NCBI GenBank assembly: GCA_963723355.1
Contig: CAVRQQ010000034.1
Span: 1-64,000 of the forward strand
DNA: 64,000 nucleotides
Direction of reading: 5' to 3'
DNA from: JAFDBW01 sp963723355
GTDB lineage: Bacteria; Desulfobacterota; Desulfuromonadia; Desulfuromonadales; BM103
Part shown: in pieces, positions 57,370-64,000 of the stretch
Layout: the number at the start of each line of letters is the position of its first letter
How positions within the stretch are numbered: the first letter of the stretch is position 1
Notes under the pieces: generated by a model
Databases searched by the model: none
Told to the model about the DNA's origin: nothing
Seen by the model: only the letters and a program-made list of their open reading frames with translations
Position numbers and translations under genes: made by a program

Positions 57370-57407
57370 AAGGGCGGAGGCCGATGCCCCCGCCCTTTAA
57401 CTTTTTG
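57370..57407 (+). terminator. Terminator after ilvC
   Basis: AAGGGCGG and CCGCCCTT pair around a 12-base loop, followed by TAACTTTTT. Confidence 0.75.
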
Positions 57408-57417
57408 GTGACCAATT

Positions 57418-58065
57418 ATGCGCAACCGGCATCAGCCAATAGCTGTAGAAGGTTATCCTTTTATCGCGTTTTTCGCTTTTTTGACGCTATTGTTTAACGG
57501 CTTTGGTTGGTATTGTCTGACAACCATCAGTCTTGGGCTGACTCTTTTCACGGTTTACTTCTTCCGTAATCCCGAACGTACTCCGCCTGATGACGTCAAA
57601 GCAATCGTCGCGCCCGCAGACGGCAAGGTCATCTTCGTCGGCAAGGTTCCCGAGAATCGTTATTTTGACGGTCAGGAGGTGACCAAAGTCAGTATCTTCA
57701 TGAACGTTTTTAACGTTCATGTCAACCGTGTGCCATTCAACTGCACAGTCCTTGACCAGTTCTACAATAAGGGCCGATTTCTGAATGCTTCTCTGGATAA
57801 GGCCAGCCTCGAAAACGAACAATCCGGGATGTTGCTTGAAACAGAAACCGGCATCAAGGTTCTCTGTGTGCAGATCGCCGGTCTTGTCGCACGACGGATT
57901 GTTTCTTATCCGGAAAATGGAGATCAACTGAAAAGAGGGCAGCGCTATGGCCTGATCCGTTTCGGTTCAAGGGTCGACCTGTATTTCCCCGAAGGTGTCG
58001 AAGTGCTGTCAAGAATTGGCGACAAGACAGTCGCCGGAGAGTCGGAGTTGGGATTCCTTCCATGA
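57418..58065 (+). CDS. psd: Phosphatidylserine decarboxylase (short proenzyme)
   Basis: This enzyme makes phosphatidylethanolamine with a pyruvoyl group formed by self-cleavage. The short 215-residue type has an N-terminal membrane segment (about 18-45) and a C-terminal cleavage site with the GS in LIRFGSRVDLYFP. It overlaps pssA by four bases; the two enzymes act consecutively. Confidence 0.93.
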   Translation: MRNRHQPIAVEGYPFIAFFAFLTLLFNGFGWYCLTTISLGLTLFTVYFFRNPERTPPDDVKAIVAPADGKVIFVGKVPENRYFDGQEVTKVSIFMNVFNVHVNRVPFNCTVLDQFYNKGRFLNASLDKASLENEQSGMLLETETGIKVLCVQIAGLVARRIVSYPENGDQLKRGQRYGLIRFGSRVDLYFPEGVEVLSRIGDKTVAGESELGFLP

Positions 58066-58862
58066 GTCGACTCGGTGGTTCATATGACCGTCGTGAAAGC
58101 CTGAAGCGGGGAGTTTATCTCCTACCGAACCTGATAACCACGGGTGGTCTGTTCGCGGGCTTCTACGGCATTGTGGCGACGATGAATGGGGATTATCAAC
58201 TCGCCGCCTGGTTTATCCTGATCTCTGCGGTTTTTGACGCGCTGGATGGCAAGGTGGCCCGACTGACCGGAACCACAAGCCGTTTCGGTGTGGAATACGA
58301 TTCTCTTGTCGACCTGGTCTCTTTCGGGGTTGCGCCTGCGCTGCTCATGTATTCCTGGGCTCTGCAATCTTTCGGAAAATTCGGCTGGCTTGCTGCATTT
58401 CTCTATGTCGTCTGTGGCGCGCTGCGTTTGGCGCGTTTCAACATTCAGGTCAATACTGTTGAATCCCGTCGGTTTGTCGGTCTGCCGATCCCGGCCGCTG
58501 CCGGGATGGTCGCCTCGTGTGTTTTGCTTTTCTACCAACTGGGTGGTTCGGGAACGATCAGGAAAGTCTCTATTGTCCTGTTGATTTACATCTTGGCATA
58601 CCTGATGGTCAGCAACCACAGTTATCATTCCTTCAAGGACCCGGAACTGGTGAAACGCCAGCCTTTCAGTTTCCTGGTTCTGGCGATCATTTTTATCATC
58701 GTGATTGTCGCAGAGCCGGAAATCATGCTCTTCAGTATCGCCTCGCTTTATACGGTTTCGGGACCAATTGGTAGCGTTATAAAATACTTCAGGCATAAAA
58801 CTCCTGCGGAAGATAGCACTGCCGATGATGTCGTTCCTGATATTGGAGGATGGCGCCCATGA
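58062..58862 (+). CDS. pssA: CDP-diacylglycerol-serine O-phosphatidyltransferase PssA
   Basis: PssA makes phosphatidylserine from CDP-diacylglycerol and serine. It is a membrane CDP-alcohol phosphotransferase. The motif is DALDGKVARLTGTTSRFGVEYDSLVD, with all catalytic Asp residues intact. The 266-residue protein has several hydrophobic helices. It uses the CDP-diacylglycerol made by CdsA and feeds psd. Confidence 0.94.
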   Translation: MSRLGGSYDRRESLKRGVYLLPNLITTGGLFAGFYGIVATMNGDYQLAAWFILISAVFDALDGKVARLTGTTSRFGVEYDSLVDLVSFGVAPALLMYSWALQSFGKFGWLAAFLYVVCGALRLARFNIQVNTVESRRFVGLPIPAAAGMVASCVLLFYQLGGSGTIRKVSIVLLIYILAYLMVSNHSYHSFKDPELVKRQPFSFLVLAIIFIIVIVAEPEIMLFSIASLYTVSGPIGSVIKYFRHKTPAEDSTADDVVPDIGGWRP

Positions 58863-58883
58863 GGATAAAAATCATCAGATATC

Positions 58884-58912
58884 TTGACAATGTCTCAGGA
58901 TTGCTGTTTTAT
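58884..58912 (+). promoter_or_regulatory. Promoter of the leuA T-box leader
   Basis: A consensus TTGACA (58884-58889) and TTTTAT (58907-58912), 17 bases apart, stand just before the T-box leader. Confidence 0.55.
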
Positions 58913-58921
58913 TAAACAAGA

Positions 58922-59178
58922 TTTTAAAAAGCGTTGAAAAGGAAGAGTAAGGTCTGACGCTGTCACAGAGAGCCGGTGGTGCTGCGAACCGGTACAGAAT
59001 ATGACCTGAACTGGCCTTGGAGCTGCAGACGTCAAAGGGACACGACCTGTAAATGTGCCCCGAGTAATTTCTGTCGTGAGCCTGCGTAAATGGTCAATTG
59101 AGGATTCCGTCAAGACGGGGTCAAACAGGGTGGTACCGCGAAGCTTAGCTCTCGCCCCTGATCGGGTGGGAGTTTTTT
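58922..59178 (+). promoter_or_regulatory. T-box riboswitch (leucine) controlling leuA
   Basis: The leader senses uncharged tRNA-Leu. The conserved T-box AGGGTGGTACCGCG is at 59127-59140. Stem I carries AGAGAGCCGG (AG-rich bulge region and distal loop) and a specifier loop in which GAA precedes CTG (59011-59013), a leucine codon. The terminator is CTCTCGCCC (59149-59157) with GGGTGGGAG (59164-59172) and six Ts. With uncharged tRNA bound, the T-box forms the antiterminator and leuA is transcribed. Confidence 0.93.
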
Positions 59179-59215
59179 ATTTGCGCAGCATAAACTTTTG
59201 AAAGGGGGTGGTTCT

Positions 59216-59314
59216 GTGGAATCCGACCTGAGTGACCTGGAGCTGTTGTTGATGTGTCTGTACTTAAAGGAGTCCGGGATGAAGGGACCGTCCCTGGCAG
59301 AGTTTGAATCTTAA
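59216..59314 (+). CDS. Leucine-rich 32-residue ORF between the T-box and leuA
   Basis: A GTG at 59216 follows AAAGGGGGTGG. The product has DLSDLELLLMCLYLKESG, and eight of 32 residues are leucine, with CTG TTG TTG and TTA close together. The stop is 18 bases before the leuA start. It has no similarity I recognise. It could be a leader peptide that couples leucine supply to leuA translation, or a small protein. No second terminator follows it, so classical attenuation is not supported. Confidence 0.45.
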   Translation: MESDLSDLELLLMCLYLKESGMKGPSLAEFES

Positions 59315-59332
59315 ATGGCAGAGGAGGCCATG

Positions 59333-60871
59333 ATGAGCAAAATGAAGACAATAAAGATTTTTGATACGACCCTGCGTGATGGTGAGCAATCACCGGGCGC
59401 GAGCATGAACATCGAGGAAAAATTGCGTATCGCCAGTCAGCTGGAGAAACTCAATGTCGATGTGATCGAAGCAGGTTTCCCGATTGCCTCCGACGGTGAT
59501 TTCGAGGCAGTCAAGAAGATTGCCCAGACCATCAAGGGTCCGGAAATTGCCGGTCTTTGCCGTGCCAATTTCAAGGACATCGATCGTGCCTGGGATGCCC
59601 TCAAGTATGCCGGGGACCGGGGCCGCATCCATACGTTCATCGCGACATCCGATATACACATGGAGCGTAAACTGCAGATGGCGCCGGCCAAGGTCAAGGA
59701 AACAGCGATCAAAGCAGTCAAACATGCTGCGGCTTACACGCCCAACGTCGAGTTCTCATGTGAGGATGCGGTCCGCACCCGCCTCGATTTTCTTGCAGAG
59801 ATGGTCGAGGCGGTTATCGATGCCGGGGCGACAACGGTCAATATCCCGGATACGGTCGGCTACGCGATCCCTTTCGAGTTCTTCAATATTATCAAGTACC
59901 TGAAAGACAATGTGCCCAATATCGACAAGGCCGTCCTGTCCGTACATTGCCATAACGATCTCGGCCTTGCCGTGGCCAATTCGCTGGCCGCTATCCAGGC
60001 AGGGGCGGGGCAGGTCGAATGTACGATCAACGGTATCGGTGAGCGCGCCGGCAACTGCTCACTGGAAGAAGTTGTCATGGCCTTGCGCACGCGCCGTGAC
60101 ATCATGCCTTATGTAAACAACGTCAAAACCGAGCATATTTATGCGGCCAGTCGCCTGCTCTCGACCATTACCGGGATTGTTGTCCAGCCCAACAAGGCCA
60201 TCGTTGGCGCCAATGCCTTTGCCCACGAGGCCGGGATCCACCAGCATGGTGTGTTGATGGACAAAGAGACCTACGAGATCATGACGCCCGAGTCGATCGG
60301 CCTCAATACCAACAAACTGGTACTCGGTAAACATTCCGGCCGCCACGCTTTTGTTGCCAGGCTGCATGAACTCGGTTATGACCTGCCCAAGGAGGATATC
60401 GAAAAAGCTTTCGTGCGCTTCAAGTCGTTGGCGGACCGGAAGAAAGAGATCTTCGATGAGGACCTCGACGCCATCGTCGCCGATGAGATCATCCGGGTTC
60501 CGGAAGCCGTAAAATTGCTGCAGATGAACGTCTCCTCCGGTTCCTTTGCGGCGCCGACTGCAACGGTCGAGCTTGAGGTCAGGGGCAAGGTGAAAAAAGC
60601 TGCTGTTATGGGTGATGGCCCTGTCGATGCAACTTTCAAGGCGATCAAGAAACTCACCAGGATGGAGCCGTATCTGGTCAACTTCTCCGTCGGGTCAATT
60701 ACCGGTGGCACTGATGCATTGGGCGAATGCACTGTTCGTCTGGAGTATGAGGGGCATGAAGTCCTGGGGCAGGGTGCCCACTCCGATATCATCGTTGCCA
60801 GCGCCAAGGCTTATATCAACGCACTCAACAAGGCTCTGGATGTCACACAGCGTACCCGGGTCGAAATCTAG
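59333..60871 (+). CDS. leuA: 2-isopropylmalate synthase LeuA
   Basis: LeuA condenses acetyl-CoA and 2-ketoisovalerate, the first step of leucine synthesis. It has 512 residues. The catalytic start is IFDTTLRDGEQSPGASM, with HCHNDLGLAVANS as the metal site, and a C-terminal LeuA dimer domain carries leucine feedback. ATG 59333 follows GAGGAGG by 5 bases; upstream in-frame ATGs are less well placed. The T-box controls it. Confidence 0.96.
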   Translation: MSKMKTIKIFDTTLRDGEQSPGASMNIEEKLRIASQLEKLNVDVIEAGFPIASDGDFEAVKKIAQTIKGPEIAGLCRANFKDIDRAWDALKYAGDRGRIHTFIATSDIHMERKLQMAPAKVKETAIKAVKHAAAYTPNVEFSCEDAVRTRLDFLAEMVEAVIDAGATTVNIPDTVGYAIPFEFFNIIKYLKDNVPNIDKAVLSVHCHNDLGLAVANSLAAIQAGAGQVECTINGIGERAGNCSLEEVVMALRTRRDIMPYVNNVKTEHIYAASRLLSTITGIVVQPNKAIVGANAFAHEAGIHQHGVLMDKETYEIMTPESIGLNTNKLVLGKHSGRHAFVARLHELGYDLPKEDIEKAFVRFKSLADRKKEIFDEDLDAIVADEIIRVPEAVKLLQMNVSSGSFAAPTATVELEVRGKVKKAAVMGDGPVDATFKAIKKLTRMEPYLVNFSVGSITGGTDALGECTVRLEYEGHEVLGQGAHSDIIVASAKAYINALNKALDVTQRTRVEI

Positions 60872-60886
60872 AGCGACTCAATATTT

Positions 60887-60918
60887 CGCCGGCAGGGCTT
60901 CCCTGCCGGCGATTTTTT
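60887..60918 (+). terminator. Terminator between leuA and leuC
   Basis: CGCCGGCAGGG and CCCTGCCGGCG form a perfect 11-bp stem with a 3-base loop, followed by ATTTTTT. It may reduce leuC-leuD transcription from the T-box promoter or imply a separate one. Confidence 0.9.
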
Positions 60919-60971
60919 AGTTAATATGCACGGATTCTTTTCCGTGCTTACTTTTATCCTGAGGAGTCATT

Positions 60972-62252
60972 ATGGGTCAGACAACAGCAGAAAAAATATT
61001 CGCTGCGCACCTGCGCGACGAGCCATTCCAGGGGACCAAGGTTCTGGACATCGACCGGGTGCTCTGCCATGAGATTACCACGCCGGTCGCGATCGCCGAT
61101 CTTGAATGGCGGGGCAAGGACCGGGTTTTTGATGCGTCCAAAATCAAGGCGGTTATTGATCACGTAACTCCCGCCAAAGACAGCAAGACGGCTCTTCAGG
61201 CCAAAATTCTGCGTGACTGGGCCCGCCGCCATGAGATCAAGGATTTCTTTGATGTCGGCCGCAACGGTGTCTGCCATGCAATCTTCCCGGAAAAAGGCTA
61301 CATCCGCCCCGGCTTTACGGCCATTATGGGCGATTCGCACACCTGCACGCATGGTGCGTTCGGGGCTTTTGCCGCCGGGGTCGGTACCACAGACCTTGAG
61401 GTCGGCATCCTGAAAGGCGTCTGCGCCTTCCGCGAGCCGAAGACAATCCGGGTCAACCTGAACGGAAAGCTTGCTGGCGGTGTTTATGCCAAGGATGTCA
61501 TCCTCTTCGTCATAGGCCAGCTCGGGGTCAATGGCGCGACGGATCGGGTCATCGAATTCCATGGACCGGTCGTCGAGGCAATGAGTATGGATGCACGTAT
61601 GACCTTGTGCAACATGGCTATTGAAGCGGGCGGGACCTGTGGCATCTGCCAGCCTGATATGGTCACGGTTGAATACCTCTGGCCCTTCATTGAAGGAGAA
61701 TATGCGAGCAAGGCGGAAGCCCTTGCCGATTTCCAGAACTGGGTCGCCGATACGGATGCCGGTTATGACAAAGTCCTTGATTTCGATGTCTCCGCTCTTG
61801 AGCCCCAGGTAACCTATGGGTTCAAGCCGGACTGTGTGAAGTCTGCCAAGGAGATGGCAGGCACAAAGGTCGATCAGGTCTATATCGGGACTTGCACCAA
61901 TGGCCGGATCGAGGACCTTCGTCAGGCCGCCGCGGTTCTCAAGGGTCGCACGGTTGCTGACTCGGTCCGCGGGATTGTCTCTCCGGCGACGCCAAAGATT
62001 TTCCAGGAAGCCCTGGCAGAAGGTTTGATCCAGATATTTATGGACGCTGGCTTCTGTGTCACCAACCCGACTTGTGGTGCCTGCCTCGGCATGAGCAACG
62101 GTGTCCTGGCCGAAGGAGAAGTCTGCGCTGCGACCAGTAACCGCAACTTCAGCGGACGTATGGGCAAGGGCGGCATGGTTCACCTGATGAGCCCATCGAC
62201 AGCTGCCGCGACGGCAATTACCGGCGTCATCACTGATGCCAGAAGCTTCTAA
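60972..62252 (+). CDS. leuC: 3-isopropylmalate dehydratase large subunit LeuC
   Basis: LeuC is the cluster-bearing half of isopropylmalate isomerase. At 426 residues it is of the compact, archaeal-like type. Cluster-binding Cys residues lie in IGTCTNGRIEDL and NPTCGACLGMSNG, and MGDSHTCTHGAFG is diagnostic. It starts 10 bases after CTGAGGAG and is 14 bases from leuD. Confidence 0.94.
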   Translation: MGQTTAEKIFAAHLRDEPFQGTKVLDIDRVLCHEITTPVAIADLEWRGKDRVFDASKIKAVIDHVTPAKDSKTALQAKILRDWARRHEIKDFFDVGRNGVCHAIFPEKGYIRPGFTAIMGDSHTCTHGAFGAFAAGVGTTDLEVGILKGVCAFREPKTIRVNLNGKLAGGVYAKDVILFVIGQLGVNGATDRVIEFHGPVVEAMSMDARMTLCNMAIEAGGTCGICQPDMVTVEYLWPFIEGEYASKAEALADFQNWVADTDAGYDKVLDFDVSALEPQVTYGFKPDCVKSAKEMAGTKVDQVYIGTCTNGRIEDLRQAAAVLKGRTVADSVRGIVSPATPKIFQEALAEGLIQIFMDAGFCVTNPTCGACLGMSNGVLAEGEVCAATSNRNFSGRMGKGGMVHLMSPSTAAATAITGVITDARSF

Positions 62253-62266
62253 TCAAGGAGAGAAAC

Positions 62267-62800
62267 ATGAAAAAGACATTTGGTGGTCCGTCGATCTTCC
62301 TTGATCGAGGCGATATTAACACCGATGAAATCATTCCTGCCAAGTACCTCACCGAGGTGACCAAGGAGGCGCTCAAGCCTTATTGTCTGGAGGACCTGTC
62401 TCTCGACGGGTTTGACCCGAAAGGTGAGAAATTGGCTAATGCACGTGTCATAGTGACGCGTGAAAACTTCGGTTGTGGCTCTTCTCGCGAGCATGCTCCC
62501 TGGGTCTTCGAGGTCAACGAGATTCATACCGTGATCGCCGAGAGCTACGCCCGCATCTTCCGGCAGAACATGTTCAACTGCGGGATGCTGGCCATTGAGC
62601 TGCCGAAAGAGCAGATCGACAAACTGTTTGCGCTCGAACAGGGCAGCGGTGACGTTGATATTGCCATCAACCTTGCCGAGCAGAAGATTGTCGCGCGTGG
62701 CAATAGCAACGAAGAGTGCTGCAGCTTCGAGATCAGCCAGTTTGACAAGGCTCTGGTTGAAGCCGGTGGCTGGGTTGAGTATGCTGACGCGCGCTACTGA
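62267..62800 (+). CDS. leuD: 3-isopropylmalate dehydratase small subunit LeuD
   Basis: LeuD is the swivel-domain partner of LeuC. It has 177 residues. DRGDINTDEIIPAKYL and NFGCGSSREHAPW are diagnostic. Unlike many relatives no leuB follows: a strong palindromic terminator comes directly after. Confidence 0.94.
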   Translation: MKKTFGGPSIFLDRGDINTDEIIPAKYLTEVTKEALKPYCLEDLSLDGFDPKGEKLANARVIVTRENFGCGSSREHAPWVFEVNEIHTVIAESYARIFRQNMFNCGMLAIELPKEQIDKLFALEQGSGDVDIAINLAEQKIVARGNSNEECCSFEISQFDKALVEAGGWVEYADARY

Positions 62801-62814
62801 TTCACAGGCAAATA

Positions 62815-62860
62815 CAAATAACAATGGCCGGCATTTTGTGATGCCGGCCATTGTTATTTG
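62815..62860 (+). terminator. Perfect 20-bp palindrome after leuD
   Basis: The arms 62815-62834 and 62841-62860 are exact reverse complements around a 6-base loop TTTGTG. Both outer ends are A/T-rich, so it can end transcription from either side. It separates leuD from the AT-rich region. Confidence 0.85.
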
Positions 62861-63150
62861 TGCCCGCCAATTCTTTGCACGCAATCTTTTTTTGGCATTC
62901 TTATTGTATATAGGACTATAACGTTTTCATATTATATTTGATAAACATATGAAATAAATCGTAATTAGCTGTTTTTTTTTAGAATTTTTAGTCCACACGT
63001 GTTATCGGCCTTTATTTAGAATTGACAATATTTGTCACAATCAGATCAAATTAAGTGAATCCAATACACTTATTTTGATTATGAGTTAAGGAATTGTAAT
63101 ATTTTGCTCTCTTTAAAAGTTATCTTCAGAAGATAAGGAAGAGAATTGTT
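62861..63150. other. AT-rich gap without genes
   Basis: The 290-base gap is markedly AT-rich with long T and A runs and no convincing ORF. TTGACA at 63022-63027, with a short TGACA/TGTCA inverted repeat, could be a promoter element, but no good -10 is spaced from it. A 17-bp palindrome lies at 63120-63136 before the pseudopilin. Confidence 0.5.
63120..63136. promoter_or_regulatory. 17-bp palindrome at the pseudopilin ribosome site
   Basis: TTATCTTC (63120-63127) and GAAGATAA (63129-63136) are perfect reverse complements around one A. The palindrome ends next to the GGAAGAG ribosome site and 14 bases before the ATG, so it could be an operator or an RNA hairpin near the site. Confidence 0.45.
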
Positions 63151-63729
63151 ATGAAAATAACCAGTCGGGACAGCATCAATGGCAAACGGGCCTTATTCAG
63201 GTTGAGAGGCAGAAAGTGGCTTATACCCAAAGTTTTGACCAGCGAGGCCGGTTTTACACTGGTTGAGTTACTTGTAGTGGTAGCTGATACTTGACATGCA
63301 TTAGCCTGTCTTGCTATTCCCCAATTTTATAAATTTGTCGAAAAATTCGAAATTACTCGTGCCATTTCCGAAATACGCAGTATAGAAAAAAGTGTCATTG
63401 CTTACGCTGCAGAAAATCAGAATTACCCCAACTCTCTGAATGAAATACAAATGGACTCCTGGACTGATCCATGGGGTAACCCTTACCAGTATCTGAATAT
63501 CAGCAATGCTGGAGCCCCGAGACAAAGCCAGTTCCTTAACAATTTGAATGAGTATTACGACGTCTATAGCCTTGGCCCGGACGGTATCACCACCCAGGTC
63601 GTTTCTGATGCGGAGGGCCAGGATGATATCGTCCTGGCCAATGACGGAGGCTGGATCGGCAGTAGGCGGAGAATTCTAGCACTGGTGCTGTCCGGATTCT
63701 TTCCTGGAATTTATGATAGATATTTTTAG
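63151..63729 (+). pseudogene. GspG-like pseudopilin with an in-frame stop
   Basis: The N-terminal pilin motif SEAGFTLVELLVVVA is followed by DT and then TGA (63292-63294), in the same frame as ALACLAIPQFYKFVEKFE and a GspG-like C-terminal half (DPWGNPYQY and YDVYSLGPDG). The stop falls where family members have the hydrophobic IIGIL stretch. One indel does not repair it, since both halves share a frame. It could be decay or a short miscalled patch. Selenocysteine is unlikely in this helix. Confidence 0.7.
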
Positions 63730-63752
63730 ATCATTTTAGAGGTGGTCAATAA

Positions 63753-64000
63753 ATGAAGTGCTCATGTCCTAAGTGTGATGCGATAATTGAGACGAGTCAT
63801 CTAGAGGTCTCTGCAAAAGGTAGTTCCCTGCGCTGTCATGAATGTAATGACAAATTCTGGGCGATAAGAGAAGGATTTTCCCTGAGAGCCTATAAAAAGC
63901 AAGGTCGGATTTATTGTTTTGATTGTGGCCAGGCACTGGGCACTGAACACCTCTGCGTGAGCTGCGGGAGCCAGTGTCCGGATTACTGTATCGTGCAGGC
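63753..64000 (+). CDS. Zinc-ribbon protein (3' end beyond the window)
   Basis: The first 82 residues carry paired cysteines: CSCPKC with CHEC (residues about 3-35), then CFDC with CVSC and further cysteines in GSQCPDYC. The family start resembles MJ0042-type zinc ribbons. The frame is open to the window edge. It follows the pseudopilin by 23 bases with an AGAGGTGG ribosome site, so it may belong to a secretion or pilus-like unit, which is inferred. Confidence 0.72.
   Translation, partial: MKCSCPKCDAIIETSHLEVSAKGSSLRCHECNDKFWAIREGFSLRAYKKQGRIYCFDCGQALGTEHLCVSCGSQCPDYCIVQ

Noticed and set aside
63292..63294. TGA as a selenocysteine codon in the pseudopilin
   Set aside because: It lies in a membrane helix where hydrophobic residues are expected, with no redox motif and no convincing SECIS hairpin directly after.
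1..64000. CRISPR arrays, insertion sequences, phage genes, rRNA
   Set aside because: No regularly spaced repeats, transposase or integrase motifs, phage structural genes or rRNA sequence were seen.

Overview
The window is a dense, almost entirely plus-strand block of housekeeping operons from a deltaproteobacterium of the Desulfuromonadia type (Desulfuromonas/Pelobacter/Geobacter relatives). This placement is an inference from gene content and order: pilMNOPQ followed by aroK-aroB-TPR-roadblock-aroQ-pepP-accB-accC, kdsB-pyrG-kdsA-kdsD-kdsC-lptCAB-rpoN-hpf-ptsN-hprK-rapZ, a T-box in front of leuA, a bis-MPT (tungsten or molybdenum) aldehyde:ferredoxin oxidoreductase, and futalosine-pathway menaquinone synthesis (mqnA). 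No phage, insertion sequence, CRISPR array or rRNA was seen. There is one tRNA gene, tRNA-Leu(UAA).

Layout. 1-6.8 kb: 3' end of the prepilin peptidase, a small HTH regulator behind a palindrome-rich promoter, and the type IV pilus alignment and secretin genes pilMNOPQ. 6.8-13 kb: shikimate genes (aroK, aroB, aroQ) interleaved with a TPR protein and a roadblock protein, then pepP and the acetyl-CoA carboxylase genes accB and accC. 13-15.9 kb: lipoyl assembly (LipM-type), a secreted hypothetical, mqnA, a NUDIX hydrolase and tRNA-Leu. 16-19.8 kb: a MoaD-like carrier, an aldehyde:ferredoxin oxidoreductase and a ketoglutarate-semialdehyde-type dehydrogenase. 19.9-26.6 kb: CMP-Kdo synthesis, CTP synthase and the LPS transport genes lptC, lptA and lptB. 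26.6-35.5 kb: sigma-54, hibernation factor, nitrogen-PTS EIIA, HPr kinase, RapZ, and a complete mannose-family PTS (EIIA, EIIB, EIIC, EIID, HPr, EI). 35.6-40.9 kb: the SAM cycle (metK, an ArsR-methyltransferase regulator with a perfect palindromic operator, ahcY) around a glycosyltransferase and a thioesterase. 40.9-43.2 kb: lptG and lptF on the minus strand. 43.4-51.9 kb: rpsB-tsf-pyrH-frr-uppS-cdsA-dxr-rseP-tsaB, with a decayed ferredoxin between frr and uppS. 52-62.8 kb: branched-chain amino acid genes (ilvD, ilvB, ilvN, ilvC; T-box, leuA, leuC, leuD) with psd and pssA between. 62.8-64 kb: an AT-rich spacer, a GspG-like pseudopilin with an in-frame stop, and the start of a zinc-ribbon protein.

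A recurring feature is single-base frame breaks in otherwise well-conserved genes: pilQ, aroQ, AOR (two), the aldehyde dehydrogenase, kdsC, rpoN, ptsI, lptF, uppS, rseP, ilvB and probably the glycosyltransferase. Nearly all are one extra copy of a repeated base. They are best read as sequencing or assembly errors, and I give the full gene span for each, except the glycosyltransferase, whose break is less certain and whose two parts are listed separately. The ferredoxin remnant and the stop codon in the pseudopilin do not fit that simple pattern and may be real decay.

The less ordinary content lies in regulation and accessory genes: tandem palindromes before the HTH gene, the operator of the ArsR-methyltransferase regulator, a leucine-rich mini-ORF between the T-box terminator and leuA, near-leaderless promoters for lptC and rpoN, and the full mannose-type PTS attached to the HprK/RapZ cluster. 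I did not find a clearly new multi-gene system.
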